Shown here piece by piece: positions 17,002 through 24,476 of a stretch of DNA of 64,000 nucleotides; the first letter of the stretch is position 1; each line of letters begins with the position of its first letter. Source of the stretch: Stackebrandtia nassauensis DSM 44728 (GTDB lineage Bacteria > Actinomycetota > Actinomycetes > Mycobacteriales > Micromonosporaceae); NCBI RefSeq assembly GCF_000024545.1, contig NC_013947.1, positions 6,262,001 to 6,326,000 of the forward strand, read 5' to 3'. A program made the translations under genes and the position numbers. The notes beneath the pieces were generated by a model. It had not been told where the DNA came from and searched no databases. It worked only from the letters and a program-made list of their open reading frames with translations.

Positions 17002-17023
17002 AGTCGTATCGGACGGCTAACGA

Positions 17024-19807
17024 CTAATACTGCCGATAGTCCTCGCGGATCGCGTAGCGGTGCATGGGTCCGGAATCGTTGGCGCCGTGGTAACCGGCGG
17101 GGCGAACCCGGTCTCCGGCCACCCTGTCGTTGCCGGGGCACAGCGGTTCACAGCTCGGATCGCCGCCGCCCTGGCACTCCGGGTCAGCCGGGTTGCAACT
17201 GGGCGAGCCGCCGCCCTGGCACTCCGGGTCAGCCGGGTCGCAGCTGGGCGAGCCGCCGCCCTGGCACTCCGGGTCAGCCGGGTCGCAGCTGGGCGTGTCG
17301 GTGTCGTCGCCCTCATCACCCTCGTCGCCCTCATCACCTTCGTCGCCACCGCCGACTTCGCTCGGCTTGGAACCGGTTCCACCGGGACCGTGGGTGAAGG
17401 CCTTCTTGGTGTTGAACTTCTCGACCTGCACGGCTTGGTCCATGAACTGCGCCCACACGTCACCGGAGATTCCGGCGCCGTAGGCGGGCTGGTTGTTGAC
17501 GTCCTTGACGCTGCCGTTCTCGTTCTGTTTGTCACCCACCCAGGCGGCCGCGGCCAGTTCGGGAACGTAACCGCTGAAGGAGATCGACGAGTTCTCGTCA
17601 CAGTCGTCGCCGCAGTCGCGCTCCCAGGTGCCGGACTTGGCGGCGAAGGTCTGGTTGTTACTGGGGAACTTGTTGCCCGGCATGTTCTTGGGACTGACAC
17701 CCGTGAGGATGTCGGTGACGTCGCGGGCGACGGGGGTGTCCAGCGCCCCGTCCTTGGCCAGGTCCCTGATCGGCTCCACCACTTCGCCGTCGGCGTTGGT
17801 GATCTTCTTGATGAAGTGGGTCTCGTGGTAGACGCCCTCGGAGGCCAGCGTCGCGTTGACCGCCGCCATGTCCACAACAGACACCGGGTACTGGCCGAAC
17901 CCGACCTCGTTGTCCGCGAACCTACGCGGGTTCGGATCGTCCAGCAGTTTCTGAACCTTCTTGCTGTCCAGGTTGAAGGTCTCCGGCTCGAACTCGTCCT
18001 CGCCATCACCCTTCTTGACCAGAACCTGCATCTTCTCGACGCCCATTTTCTGAGCCAGTTTGACGATCGTGTTGGCGCCCAGCTCGTTCGCGATCGAGTA
18101 CATCGGAGTGTTCAGGGACTGACGGGTCGCGTCCTTGAGCGAGATGTTGGGTTCGCTGTTGTCGTTCTCGCCGGCGTTGTTGACCTCACGCTTGGTTTCC
18201 GTGAATTCCCTGGGCGATGAACCGTCCCAACGCGACTCCGGCCCCCAGCCGGCGTCGATCGCCGCCGCCACGGTGATCTCCTTGAACGAGGAGCCTGGCG
18301 GGTGGAGGGCCTTGGCCTTGTCGTGGTCGGTGCCCTTGTCACTGCCGCCGTAGTACGCCACCACTTCCCCGTTCGTCGGGTTGATGGCCACCAGTGCGGC
18401 TCTCAGGTTCTCCTTCTGGTCCTTCATGGCCGAGCCCTTGGACGTGCTGGCGACGTTCTCGGCGATCTTCTGCAGTTCCGGGTTGATGGTGGTCTCGATC
18501 TTGTAACCGTCGGACCGGATGTCGCGTTCGTCGAGACCGTAGTTGTCCTCGGCCTCCTCGAGGATCTGGCCGTGGGACACGAAGCCGGTGGGTTCATCGG
18601 CTCCGGCGCTGGCCGTCAGACCCTTGATCTTCTCGGTCTTGGGCAGCCCGGCCTCGAGGTACTTCTCCTGCTCGGACTTGTCCAGCCAGCCTTTGGAGAC
18701 CATGCCCTTCAGGGCGTACTTCCAGCGTTCCTTCAAGCCCTTGTCGGTACCGGCCTTGACCGGGTCGAAGCTGCCGTCGGGCGCCTTCACCTGCGCGAAG
18801 ATGACCGCGGCCTGTGAGGGGGTGAGCTCCTTGACCGTCTGCTTCTTGCCGAACCAGGCCTTGACGGCCGCGCCGAGACCGTAGGAGCCGCGTCCCATGT
18901 AGACCAGGTTGAGATAGTGCTCGATGATCTCGTCCTTGGAGTACTCGTCGTCCATCTTCATGGCCATGACGGCTTCCTTGGCCTTGGTGTAGTAGCCGGT
19001 GCCGTCACCGCGGATCTGCGACACCGTTCCCACGTACTGCTGCGTCAATGTGGACGCACCCTGTCGGCTACCACCGGTGACGTTGTTGACGAGCGCCCGC
19101 ATGACGCCCCAGAAGTCGATGCCGTCGTGTTCGTAGAACTTGCGGTCCTCCATCGCCAGCAGCGCGTACTTGACGTGGGGCGGAACGTCGTTCTTCTTCT
19201 CGGCCTTCTTGTTGCCCTCGTGGACGTTGACGAGCGAGCGGTTGCCCTGTTCGGTCCCGATTCGGCCCATCTCCTTGCCGCCCGCGTAGGTGATCTCCGT
19301 GTTGCGGTCCAGCTCCGCCTCGATGATCTCCTTGGGCAGTGGAACGTTCTGGAAGAACAGCGTTCCCGCGACGGTCCCGATGCCGAGGAACATGACCATG
19401 ACACAGGCCAGCGCGATGAGACGACGGCGGCGCTTCTTCTTTTTCTTGGCCTTCTTCATGTCCTCCGATTCCTCTTCGGACAATCCGTTGGGCCGTTTGC
19501 CGCCTACCCGGGCGCTTCCCCGCGCCCGGCCCGGCCCGGTGCTGTCGGAACCGGGCACCCGGGCCCGGCCGGACGTCGCCGGTTCGTCGTGGGGAGAGGG
19601 GTTGCGGACCGTGTACGGGTCCGACCCGCCCTGCTGGTACGGGTCCGGCTGGGCGTAGTCGCCGTACCCGCCGCCACCGCTGACCGGCCCGCGCTGCTGC
19701 GGGGCGTAGTCGTCGTATCCGTCGCCAAAGCCCCGGCTACGGCCCGCGCCGTCCCAGCCGTGTTCCTCGGAGCCACTGCCATAGCCCCGCGATCCATAGT
19801 CGCTCAT
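17024..19807 (-). CDS. ponA1: Bifunctional class A penicillin-binding protein (PonA1-like)
   Basis: 927 residues. A ~125-residue Gly/Tyr/Asp-rich cytoplasmic tail and a Lys/Arg stretch precede one membrane anchor (RLIALACVMVMFLGIGTVAG). The GT51 glycosyltransferase domain follows (AMEDRKFYEHDG; GASTLTQQYV), then the transpeptidase domain with Ser-x-x-Lys in HPPGSSFKEI, SLN, and KSG (AAKSGTWE) in place of the usual KTG. The C-terminus is an Asp/Glu/Gly linker followed by three 15-residue Cys-containing repeats. It polymerises and crosslinks peptidoglycan. The start lies 5 nt after the DUF5318 stop without a clear ribosome site, suggesting translational coupling. Confidence 0.94.
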   Translation of the reverse strand: MSDYGSRGYGSGSEEHGWDGAGRSRGFGDGYDDYAPQQRGPVSGGGGYGDYAQPDPYQQGGSDPYTVRNPSPHDEPATSGRARVPGSDSTGPGRARGSARVGGKRPNGLSEEESEDMKKAKKKKKRRRRLIALACVMVMFLGIGTVAGTLFFQNVPLPKEIIEAELDRNTEITYAGGKEMGRIGTEQGNRSLVNVHEGNKKAEKKNDVPPHVKYALLAMEDRKFYEHDGIDFWGVMRALVNNVTGGSRQGASTLTQQYVGTVSQIRGDGTGYYTKAKEAVMAMKMDDEYSKDEIIEHYLNLVYMGRGSYGLGAAVKAWFGKKQTVKELTPSQAAVIFAQVKAPDGSFDPVKAGTDKGLKERWKYALKGMVSKGWLDKSEQEKYLEAGLPKTEKIKGLTASAGADEPTGFVSHGQILEEAEDNYGLDERDIRSDGYKIETTINPELQKIAENVASTSKGSAMKDQKENLRAALVAINPTNGEVVAYYGGSDKGTDHDKAKALHPPGSSFKEITVAAAIDAGWGPESRWDGSSPREFTETKREVNNAGENDNSEPNISLKDATRQSLNTPMYSIANELGANTIVKLAQKMGVEKMQVLVKKGDGEDEFEPETFNLDSKKVQKLLDDPNPRRFADNEVGFGQYPVSVVDMAAVNATLASEGVYHETHFIKKITNADGEVVEPIRDLAKDGALDTPVARDVTDILTGVSPKNMPGNKFPSNNQTFAAKSGTWERDCGDDCDENSSISFSGYVPELAAAAWVGDKQNENGSVKDVNNQPAYGAGISGDVWAQFMDQAVQVEKFNTKKAFTHGPGGTGSKPSEVGGGDEGDEGDEGDEGDDTDTPSCDPADPECQGGGSPSCDPADPECQGGGSPSCNPADPECQGGGDPSCEPLCPGNDRVAGDRVRPAGYHGANDSGPMHRYAIREDYRQY
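17159..17293 (-). repeat. Three tandem 45-bp repeats in the 3' end of ponA1
   Basis: Copies at 17159-17203, 17204-17248 and 17249-17293 differ by only a few bases. Each encodes 15 residues with two Cys (SCDPADPECQGGGSP type). Just before them in reading order is a DEG trinucleotide-codon repeat at about 17305-17345. The near identity suggests recent slippage or unequal crossing-over. Confidence 0.9.
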
Positions 19808-19812
19808 TGTTG

Positions 19813-20277
19813 TTAGGTATCCGTCCGTATGGGTCGAGACATGTCGCGAGAGGTGTGTCCCACTTCGCCGGGCGAAGCCGGGGAGGTCACACTCGCCGCG
19901 GGCTCAGGGGTGGGATTGTCCCTGCCAAGGGCAAACCTGTTTATCAGGTGGTTCCAACCGCAGCCACGGCACACCTCGACGACGTATACGTCGAAGTGGC
20001 GGACACTGCGCGCCAGCATCGCCAGTTCGGCTCGGCCGCGCGCCTGTCCTGCGGAGGAACGCAGTTCGTCGCCAAAAATATAGTGCACCAGCCACAGATA
20101 TTCGCGGCGACAGATCGGACAGCGCTGTGAGGTCTCCTCGCCATGGAACTTCGAGGCGCTGACCAGGTACGGAGACGCGTCGCACACCTCCGCGACATCG
20201 ACACGGCCCGACTGGACATCGCGCAGCAAACGACGTCGCTGCAGCGAGTAATCCACGTCGGCGGTTGTCAAATGCAC
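19813..20277 (-). CDS. DUF5318 zinc-ribbon-like protein
   Basis: 154 residues. Two Cys pairs, CPIC (RCPICRREYLWLVHYIFGD) and CRGC (EVCRGCGWNHL), look like a zinc ribbon; the ~35 C-terminal residues are disordered. It matches the mycobacterial Rv0049 family that sits directly upstream of ponA1, as it does here, 5 nt from ponA1. The GTG start at 20277 begins MHLTTADVDYSLQRRR-like sequence. The role is unknown; an accessory to peptidoglycan synthesis is inferred only from the conserved neighbourhood. Confidence 0.85.
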   Translation of the reverse strand: MHLTTADVDYSLQRRRLLRDVQSGRVDVAEVCDASPYLVSASKFHGEETSQRCPICRREYLWLVHYIFGDELRSSAGQARGRAELAMLARSVRHFDVYVVEVCRGCGWNHLINRFALGRDNPTPEPAASVTSPASPGEVGHTSRDMSRPIRTDT

Positions 20278-20434
20278 GGATCCAGCGTACTTGGCTTGCG
20301 CGCCAACGCGATTGACACTGTCCGGCTTATCCGCATTTCTCCGGGTTTTATTGGCCGTTTTGGCCAGCCGGATGAGCCCCCACCTCGACGAACAGTGGGG
20401 GAAATTTAAGGTTCGCTATAGGTGAGGTAACGTG

Positions 20435-20465
20435 TCGATGTATCGGTTCGATACATCGATGTGTC
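20435..20465. promoter_or_regulatory. Overlapping inverted repeats, probable PadR operator
   Basis: TCGATGTATCG (20435-20445), 3-nt centre, and its perfect 11-bp complement (20449-20459), overlapped by a second near-palindrome around ACATCGATGT (20450-20465). The arms contain the ATGT/ACAT halves typical of PadR sites. It lies 24-54 bp before the padR start. The rest of 20278-20434 shows only a CCCCCAC/GTGGGGG hairpin (20377-20401). Confidence 0.65.
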
Positions 20466-20488
20466 ATAGATCATAACGAGGAGGAATC

Positions 20489-21085
20489 GTGCTGGAGCTG
20501 GCGGTGCTGGGTCTGCTGCATGACTCCCCCATGCACGGCTACGAACTCCGCAAGCGACTGACCACGCTGCTGGGGGCCTTTCGCGCCACCTTCAGCTACG
20601 GCTCGCTGTACCCGACGCTGCGCAAGATGCGCGAGCGCGGCTGGATCGTGGAGGACGCCCCGGCTCCGGCGGGCGAGGCCCCGCCCCTGACCGGCCGCCG
20701 CGGCCGCATCTCCTACCGCCTCACCCCGGAGGGCAAGGAACGGTTCGCCGAACTCATAGCCACCGCCTGCCCCGAAGCCTTCGAGGACACCGGTTTCGGC
20801 GTTCACTTCGCCTTCTTCTCGCGCTGTGAGCCCGCCGTGCGACTGCGGGTCCTCGAGGGACGCCGCCGCCGGGTCGAGGAGCGCCGGGAGACCCTGCGCG
20901 ACACCGTCGACCGCGCCACCGAACGTCTGGACGCCTATTCGCTCGAACTACAGCGTCACGGCCTGGAAGCCTGCGAACGCGAAGTCCGCTGGCTCAACGA
21001 GATCATCGCCTCCGAGCAGGCCGGACGGCCACCGTCCGTCTCGTTCGGGGACGACACCAACGAAACACCTGATTCATCGAAATAG
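20489..21085 (+). CDS. PadR-family transcriptional regulator
   Basis: 198 residues. The N-terminal winged helix (LAVLGLLHDSPMHGYELRKRL; YGSLYPTLRKMRERGW; GRISYRLTPEGKERF) is followed by a long coiled-coil dimerisation region rich in Arg/Glu. GTG 20489 is preceded by ACGAGGAGG. It is 33 bp upstream of ino1 on the same strand and probably co-transcribed, matching Rv0047c beside ino1 in M. tuberculosis. The dyad upstream suggests autoregulation and hence control of inositol synthesis. Confidence 0.92.
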   Translation: MLELAVLGLLHDSPMHGYELRKRLTTLLGAFRATFSYGSLYPTLRKMRERGWIVEDAPAPAGEAPPLTGRRGRISYRLTPEGKERFAELIATACPEAFEDTGFGVHFAFFSRCEPAVRLRVLEGRRRRVEERRETLRDTVDRATERLDAYSLELQRHGLEACEREVRWLNEIIASEQAGRPPSVSFGDDTNETPDSSK

Positions 21086-21118
21086 CTGTATCTACCTACT
21101 AATAGGAGGCATCCGAGA

Positions 21119-22198
21119 ATGGGTACCATCCGCGTCGCCGTTGTCGGTGTGGGCAACTGTGCTTCGTCACTCGTGCAGGGCGTCGAGTACTACCGCGCCG
21201 CCGACCCGTCGGACCGGGTTCCCGGCCTGATGCACGTACAGTTCGGCGACTACCACGTCGGCGACATCGAGTTCGTCGCCGCCTTCGACGTGGACGCCAA
21301 GAAGGTCGGCCGTGACCTGTCCGAGGCCATGGTCGCCAGCGAGAACAACACCATCCAGTTCTGCGAGGTGCCGCCCACCGGCGTCACCGTCCAGCGCGGC
21401 CCGACGCTGGACGGACTGGGCCAGTACTACAACGAGATCGTCGACGAGGCCGACGGCGAGCCGGTCGACGTCGCCCAGACACTGCGGGACGCCCGCGCCG
21501 AGGTCGTCATCTGCTACCTGCCGGTCGGCTCCGAGGAGGCGGCCCGCTTCTACGCCCAGGCCGCGATCGACGCCGGTTGCGCGTTCGTCAACGCCCTGCC
21601 GGTGTTCATCGCCTCCCGCCCCGACTGGGCCGAGAAGTTCACCGCCGCGGGCCTGCCCATCGTCGGCGACGACATCAAGTCCCAGGTGGGAGCGACCATC
21701 GTCCACCGGGCGCTGGCCAAGCTGTTCGAGGACCGCGGCGTCGAGCTGCTGCGTACCTACCAGCTCAACTTCGGCGGCAACATGGACTTCATGAACATGC
21801 TGGAGCGCTCCCGCCTGATGTCCAAAAAGATCTCCAAGACCCAGTCGGTCACTTCCCAGGTGCCGCACGAGATGCAGGGCAGCGACGTCCACATCGGTCC
21901 GTCGGACCACGTCCCGTGGCTCACCGACCGCAAGTGGGCGTACATCCGCCTGGAGGGCCGCTCCTTCGGCGACACGCCGCTCAACGCCGAGCTCAAGCTG
22001 GAGGTCTGGGACTCGCCCAACTCGGCCGGGGTCATCATCGACGCGCTGCGCGCCGCCAAGATCGCCCTGGACCGGGGCGTGGCCGGGCCGGTGGACTCCG
22101 CGTCGGCGTACTTCATGAAGTCACCGCGCAAGCAGTACAGCGACCACGACGCCCACCAGGCGGTCGAGGATTTCATCGCGGGCCGGATAGATCGGTGA
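21119..22198 (+). CDS. ino1: myo-inositol-1-phosphate synthase (inositol-3-phosphate synthase)
   Basis: 359 residues of the actinobacterial Ino1 type. NAD-binding [12 protein letters not shown] at the N-terminus, [10 protein letters not shown], and the active-site region [16 protein letters not shown] and [10 protein letters not shown]. It converts glucose-6-phosphate to 1L-myo-inositol-1(3)-phosphate, the precursor of phosphatidylinositol and of mycothiol through MshA, also encoded in this window. AGGAGG precedes ATG 21119. It is the second gene of the padR operon and is followed by a strong terminator. Confidence 0.97.
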   Translation: MGTIRVAVVGVGNCASSLVQGVEYYRAADPSDRVPGLMHVQFGDYHVGDIEFVAAFDVDAKKVGRDLSEAMVASENNTIQFCEVPPTGVTVQRGPTLDGLGQYYNEIVDEADGEPVDVAQTLRDARAEVVICYLPVGSEEAARFYAQAAIDAGCAFVNALPVFIASRPDWAEKFTAAGLPIVGDDIKSQVGATIVHRALAKLFEDRGVELLRTYQLNFGGNMDFMNMLERSRLMSKKISKTQSVTSQVPHEMQGSDVHIGPSDHVPWLTDRKWAYIRLEGRSFGDTPLNAELKLEVWDSPNSAGVIIDALRAAKIALDRGVAGPVDSASAYFMKSPRKQYSDHDAHQAVEDFIAGRIDR

Positions 22199-22242
22199 CG
22201 GTCGGCCCCGACAAGGCCGTATGCTGCGCATAACAACCCCTC

Positions 22243-22287
22243 GACGGTCGCTTCGCGAGAACCGTGAAGCGACCGTCACTACTTTTT
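22243..22287 (+). terminator. Rho-independent terminator after ino1
   Basis: 12-bp perfect stem GACGGTCGCTTC (22243-22254) / 22266-22277, followed within a few bases by TTTTT. Confidence 0.9.
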
Positions 22288-22360
22288 GGACGGTATTCGC
22301 GGAATCTCCCACCGGGCACCCATTTCAGCGGTGAAGTGATCAGAGGCCCGGGCCCACGGC

Positions 22361-22510
22361 ATGGTCAGCTGGGAGGCGCCCGACGCTCCCGAGAACCTGT
22401 TCCACAGCTTCACCGTCGAGATCTGGCTCGACGAGGGCAGCCACACGGGTGATACCGCCCACAGGACCGGCTCACAAAGCTGGAAGTTCTACGGTTCGCC
22501 ACGCGACTGA
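22361..22510 (+). CDS. Small ORF or gene remnant of unknown function (49 aa)
   Basis: Open frame from a stop at 22337 to TGA 22508; ATG 22361 has no good ribosome site. The product contains FHSFTVEIWLDEGSHTG and ends KFYGSPRD, which reads like the C-terminal piece of a larger protein rather than a free-standing small protein. The surrounding 22288-22644 has no other gene. Confidence 0.22.
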   Translation: MVSWEAPDAPENLFHSFTVEIWLDEGSHTGDTAHRTGSQSWKFYGSPRD

Positions 22511-22644
22511 CAACCCCGTCCGCAGCCGTGCCGCGAGACCCGCGGCACGGCTCGGCGTACGCCGCGAACCTCGTTGCGTGCGTTTCAACGCTGCCGGTAT
22601 GCTCTTGCGGGTCGACGGACGCGCCGTGTCGCTGAACCGTCGCT

Positions 22645-22735
22645 GGAGGATTCGCCTAGTCCGGTCTATGGCGCCCGCCTGCTAAGCGGGTTTGCGGTTT
22701 ATCCCGCATCGAGGGTTCAAATCCCTCATCCTCCG
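22645..22735 (+). tRNA. tRNA-Ser (GCT)
   Basis: 91 nt, with acceptor GGAGGAT/ATCCTCC, discriminator G, and anticodon stem CCCGC/GCGGG with loop CTGCTAA, giving GCT. The long variable arm (TTTGCGGTTTATCCCGCATC) is typical of class II serine tRNA. CCA is not encoded. Confidence 0.96.
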
Positions 22736-22745
22736 CAATTACCGG

Positions 22746-22770
22746 CCCCTGGATCACGATCCGGGGGTTT
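22746..22770. terminator. Terminator between tRNA-Ser and VOC gene
   Basis: CCCCTGGAT / ATCCGGGGG, 9-bp stem with one T-G wobble and a 4-nt loop, followed by TTT on the plus strand. Confidence 0.7.
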
Positions 22771-22771
22771 C

Positions 22772-23182
22772 TCATTCGTCCTGATAGAGACAGAACGGAT
22801 GCCCGGCCGGATCCAACATGACCCGCACGTTGTCCTGCGGCTGGAAATCGGCCTCGACGGCGCCCAGTTCCCGCGCGTGCGCCACCGCGGCGTTCAGATC
22901 GGTGACCTCGAAGTCGAGGTGCATCATCATCTGCTGCTCCCCTTCGCGGGTCGGCCACGCCGGGGCCACGTAGTCGTCGGCCTGCTGGATCCCGAGATAG
23001 CCGACGCCGTCGAACGGCAGCAGCGCGGCGCCGTCCTCCGATTGTGAGGCGATCTCCCAGCCGAGCAACTCGGCGTAGAACCGGGCCAGCGCGTGTGCGT
23101 CCGGGGCCTCGATCACGATGCCCCAGTAGTCGTGGCGCTTCTTGCGGGGGATGTCCGGGTCGAATTTCGCTCGTCCACGCAT
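22772..23182 (-). CDS. VOC-superfamily (glyoxalase/bleomycin-resistance-like) protein
   Basis: 136 residues with the two beta-alpha-beta-beta-beta modules of the vicinal oxygen chelate fold: one around WGIVIEAPDAHALARFYAEL, the second around MMHLDFEVTDLNAAVAHARE, ending LDPAGHPFCLYQDE. The His in MMHLDFEV and the terminal His/Glu could bind a metal. ATG 23182 has GAGG upstream and starts MRGRAKFDPD; longer starts lack support. Enzyme or drug-binding function is not resolved. Confidence 0.82.
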   Translation of the reverse strand: MRGRAKFDPDIPRKKRHDYWGIVIEAPDAHALARFYAELLGWEIASQSEDGAALLPFDGVGYLGIQQADDYVAPAWPTREGEQQMMMHLDFEVTDLNAAVAHARELGAVEADFQPQDNVRVMLDPAGHPFCLYQDE

Positions 23183-23417
23183 GGCCTCAGTGTGGCACCG
23201 GGGACCGACTTCGCGGGCGATTCCGGTCACCCACAACCATTTCGGGCCAATCCTCGCGTCGGTTCCGGTTTCGGACGAGCTTGGTACTGTGTGGACGCTG
23301 TTTCGGGGCCATGGTGGCCGACCCGATTTTTCGACCCAATGTTTGCATTGCCCGGCCCGTGGGTATGCTTATCGGGTTTCACCGGCTGTCTATCGTCTAT
23401 TTAGGGGGACTGTGCCG

Positions 23418-23549
23418 ATGTGGAAGAAGCTGATCATTCTGGCAGGCGTCATTGGCGTCGCCGCCATCGTCGCCAAGAAGGTCAAGGCGATGAATGAGGA
23501 GCGCGCCCTCTGGCACGAGGCAACCACCTCCGCCGAGGACGTCAACTAA
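23418..23549 (+). CDS. DLW-39 family small membrane protein
   Basis: 43 residues: one N-terminal membrane helix (LIILAGVIGVAAIVAKK) followed by a short charged tail with the family-like ERALWHEATTS motif (ALW where the family name has DLW). Actinobacterial members sit between gyrA and tRNA-Ile/tRNA-Ala, and here tRNA-Ala lies 97 bp downstream, supporting the call. A TTAGGGGG site precedes ATG 23418. The function is unknown. The 235-bp gap to the divergent VOC gene shows no other gene. Confidence 0.78.
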   Translation: MWKKLIILAGVIGVAAIVAKKVKAMNEERALWHEATTSAEDVN

Positions 23550-23646
23550 TTCACGCCGCGTAACTTCGGTTAAGATTTGAGATCTGTGCCGCCCGGGCCA
23601 CAAGCCTTGTGGCGGCATTACCGGTGCATTGAACCGCACCGGACCC

Positions 23647-23719
23647 GGGGCCTTAGCTCAATTGGCAGAGCGTCGCTTTTGCAAGGCGAAGGTTAGGAGT
23701 TCGATTCTCCTAGGCTCCA
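23647..23719 (+). tRNA. tRNA-Ala (TGC)
   Basis: Acceptor GGGGCCT/AGGCTCC with one G-T pair, discriminator A, anticodon loop TTTGCAA giving TGC, and T-arm AGGAGTTCGATTCTCCT. CCA is not encoded. No tRNA-Ile precedes it, although that pair is common. Confidence 0.97.
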
Positions 23720-23724
23720 CAACC

Positions 23725-23762
23725 GAACACCGGTGACAGTTGTCCTGTCGCCGGTGTTCTTC
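23725..23762. terminator. Terminator between tRNA-Ala and tetR
   Basis: GAACACCGGTGACA / TGTCGCCGGTGTTC, 14-bp arms with one mismatch and a 7-nt loop. Confidence 0.75.
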
Positions 23763-23765
23763 GTG

Positions 23766-24401
23766 TTAGCGGTAGGCGCGCAGGAAGACGTCGACCCCGT
23801 CGGTGATGATCGCCTCGATCTCCGTCTTCGCGACCGTGCCCGTCGGGTCCTGGTCGGTCTCGTCGAGGACCAGGCGCATGGTGAGGGCGAAGAAGTGCTG
23901 CACGGCGCGGCGCGGGTCGCTGATCGTGAGTCGGCCGTCGGCCGCGAGTTGGGCGAACCGCTCCTCCAGGACCTTTTCGGGTTCCTCGTGCGAACGTTCC
24001 GGAAGTTGGGGTGCCGCCGCCGTTTTGGCGATCAGGTGCCGGAAGGTGGCGTAGGTCGAGGACGGGATCACGTCGGTCGTCAGTCGTTGGACGAAGGCGA
24101 GCAGTGCCTCGCGCAGGTCGCGTTGGTCGGTGAGTTCCTGTTGGACCGCGGCGCGGATGGTCACCAGCAGGGCGTCGTCGACACGGCCGAGGACGCTGCG
24201 GTACAGGGACCGCTTGTCTCCGAAGTGGTCGTAGACGGTGCGTTTGGACACCGAGGCTCGCGCGGCGATGGCGTCGACGCTGGTGAGCTCGTAGCCGGAG
24301 CTCACGAACAGTTCCTCGGCCGCGTCGAGAATGGACGTTCGCTTGGCCTCGGTCTGTCGGCGTCGGCTCGGTGTCTGCCAGGTCGATGTCGGGTTCGCCA
24401 C
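23766..24401 (-). CDS. TetR-family repressor of the divergent MFS/monooxygenase operon
   Basis: 211 residues. The N-terminal TetR helix-turn-helix (SILDAAEELFVSSGYELTSV; ARASVSKRTVYDHFGDKRSL) is followed by a TetR_C (AefR/AcrR-like) helical ligand domain. The GTG start at 24401 is 75 bp from the divergent MFS start, with two overlapping dyads between them, the usual arrangement of a local efflux repressor. The ligand is unknown. Confidence 0.92.
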   Translation of the reverse strand: MANPTSTWQTPSRRRQTEAKRTSILDAAEELFVSSGYELTSVDAIAARASVSKRTVYDHFGDKRSLYRSVLGRVDDALLVTIRAAVQQELTDQRDLREALLAFVQRLTTDVIPSSTYATFRHLIAKTAAAPQLPERSHEEPEKVLEERFAQLAADGRLTISDPRRAVQHFFALTMRLVLDETDQDPTGTVAKTEIEAIITDGVDVFLRAYR

Positions 24402-24419
24402 CGTCTCATCGTAGCCTAG

Positions 24420-24440
24420 CTACACTGCACGGTGTAGTGT
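24420..24440. promoter_or_regulatory. TetR operator between tetR and MFS gene
   Basis: CTACAC-N6-GTGTAG (24420-24437), a perfect 6-bp dyad, overlapped by ACACT...AGTGT (24422-24440), in the 75-bp intergenic region of divergent genes. Confidence 0.6.
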
Positions 24441-24476
24441 GACGCCGGAAGCGCATCACCACGGTGAGGAGAATTC

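Noticed and set aside
17159-17293. CRISPR-like repeat array
   Set aside because: The three 45-bp units are directly tandem without spacers and lie in frame inside the ponA1 coding region.
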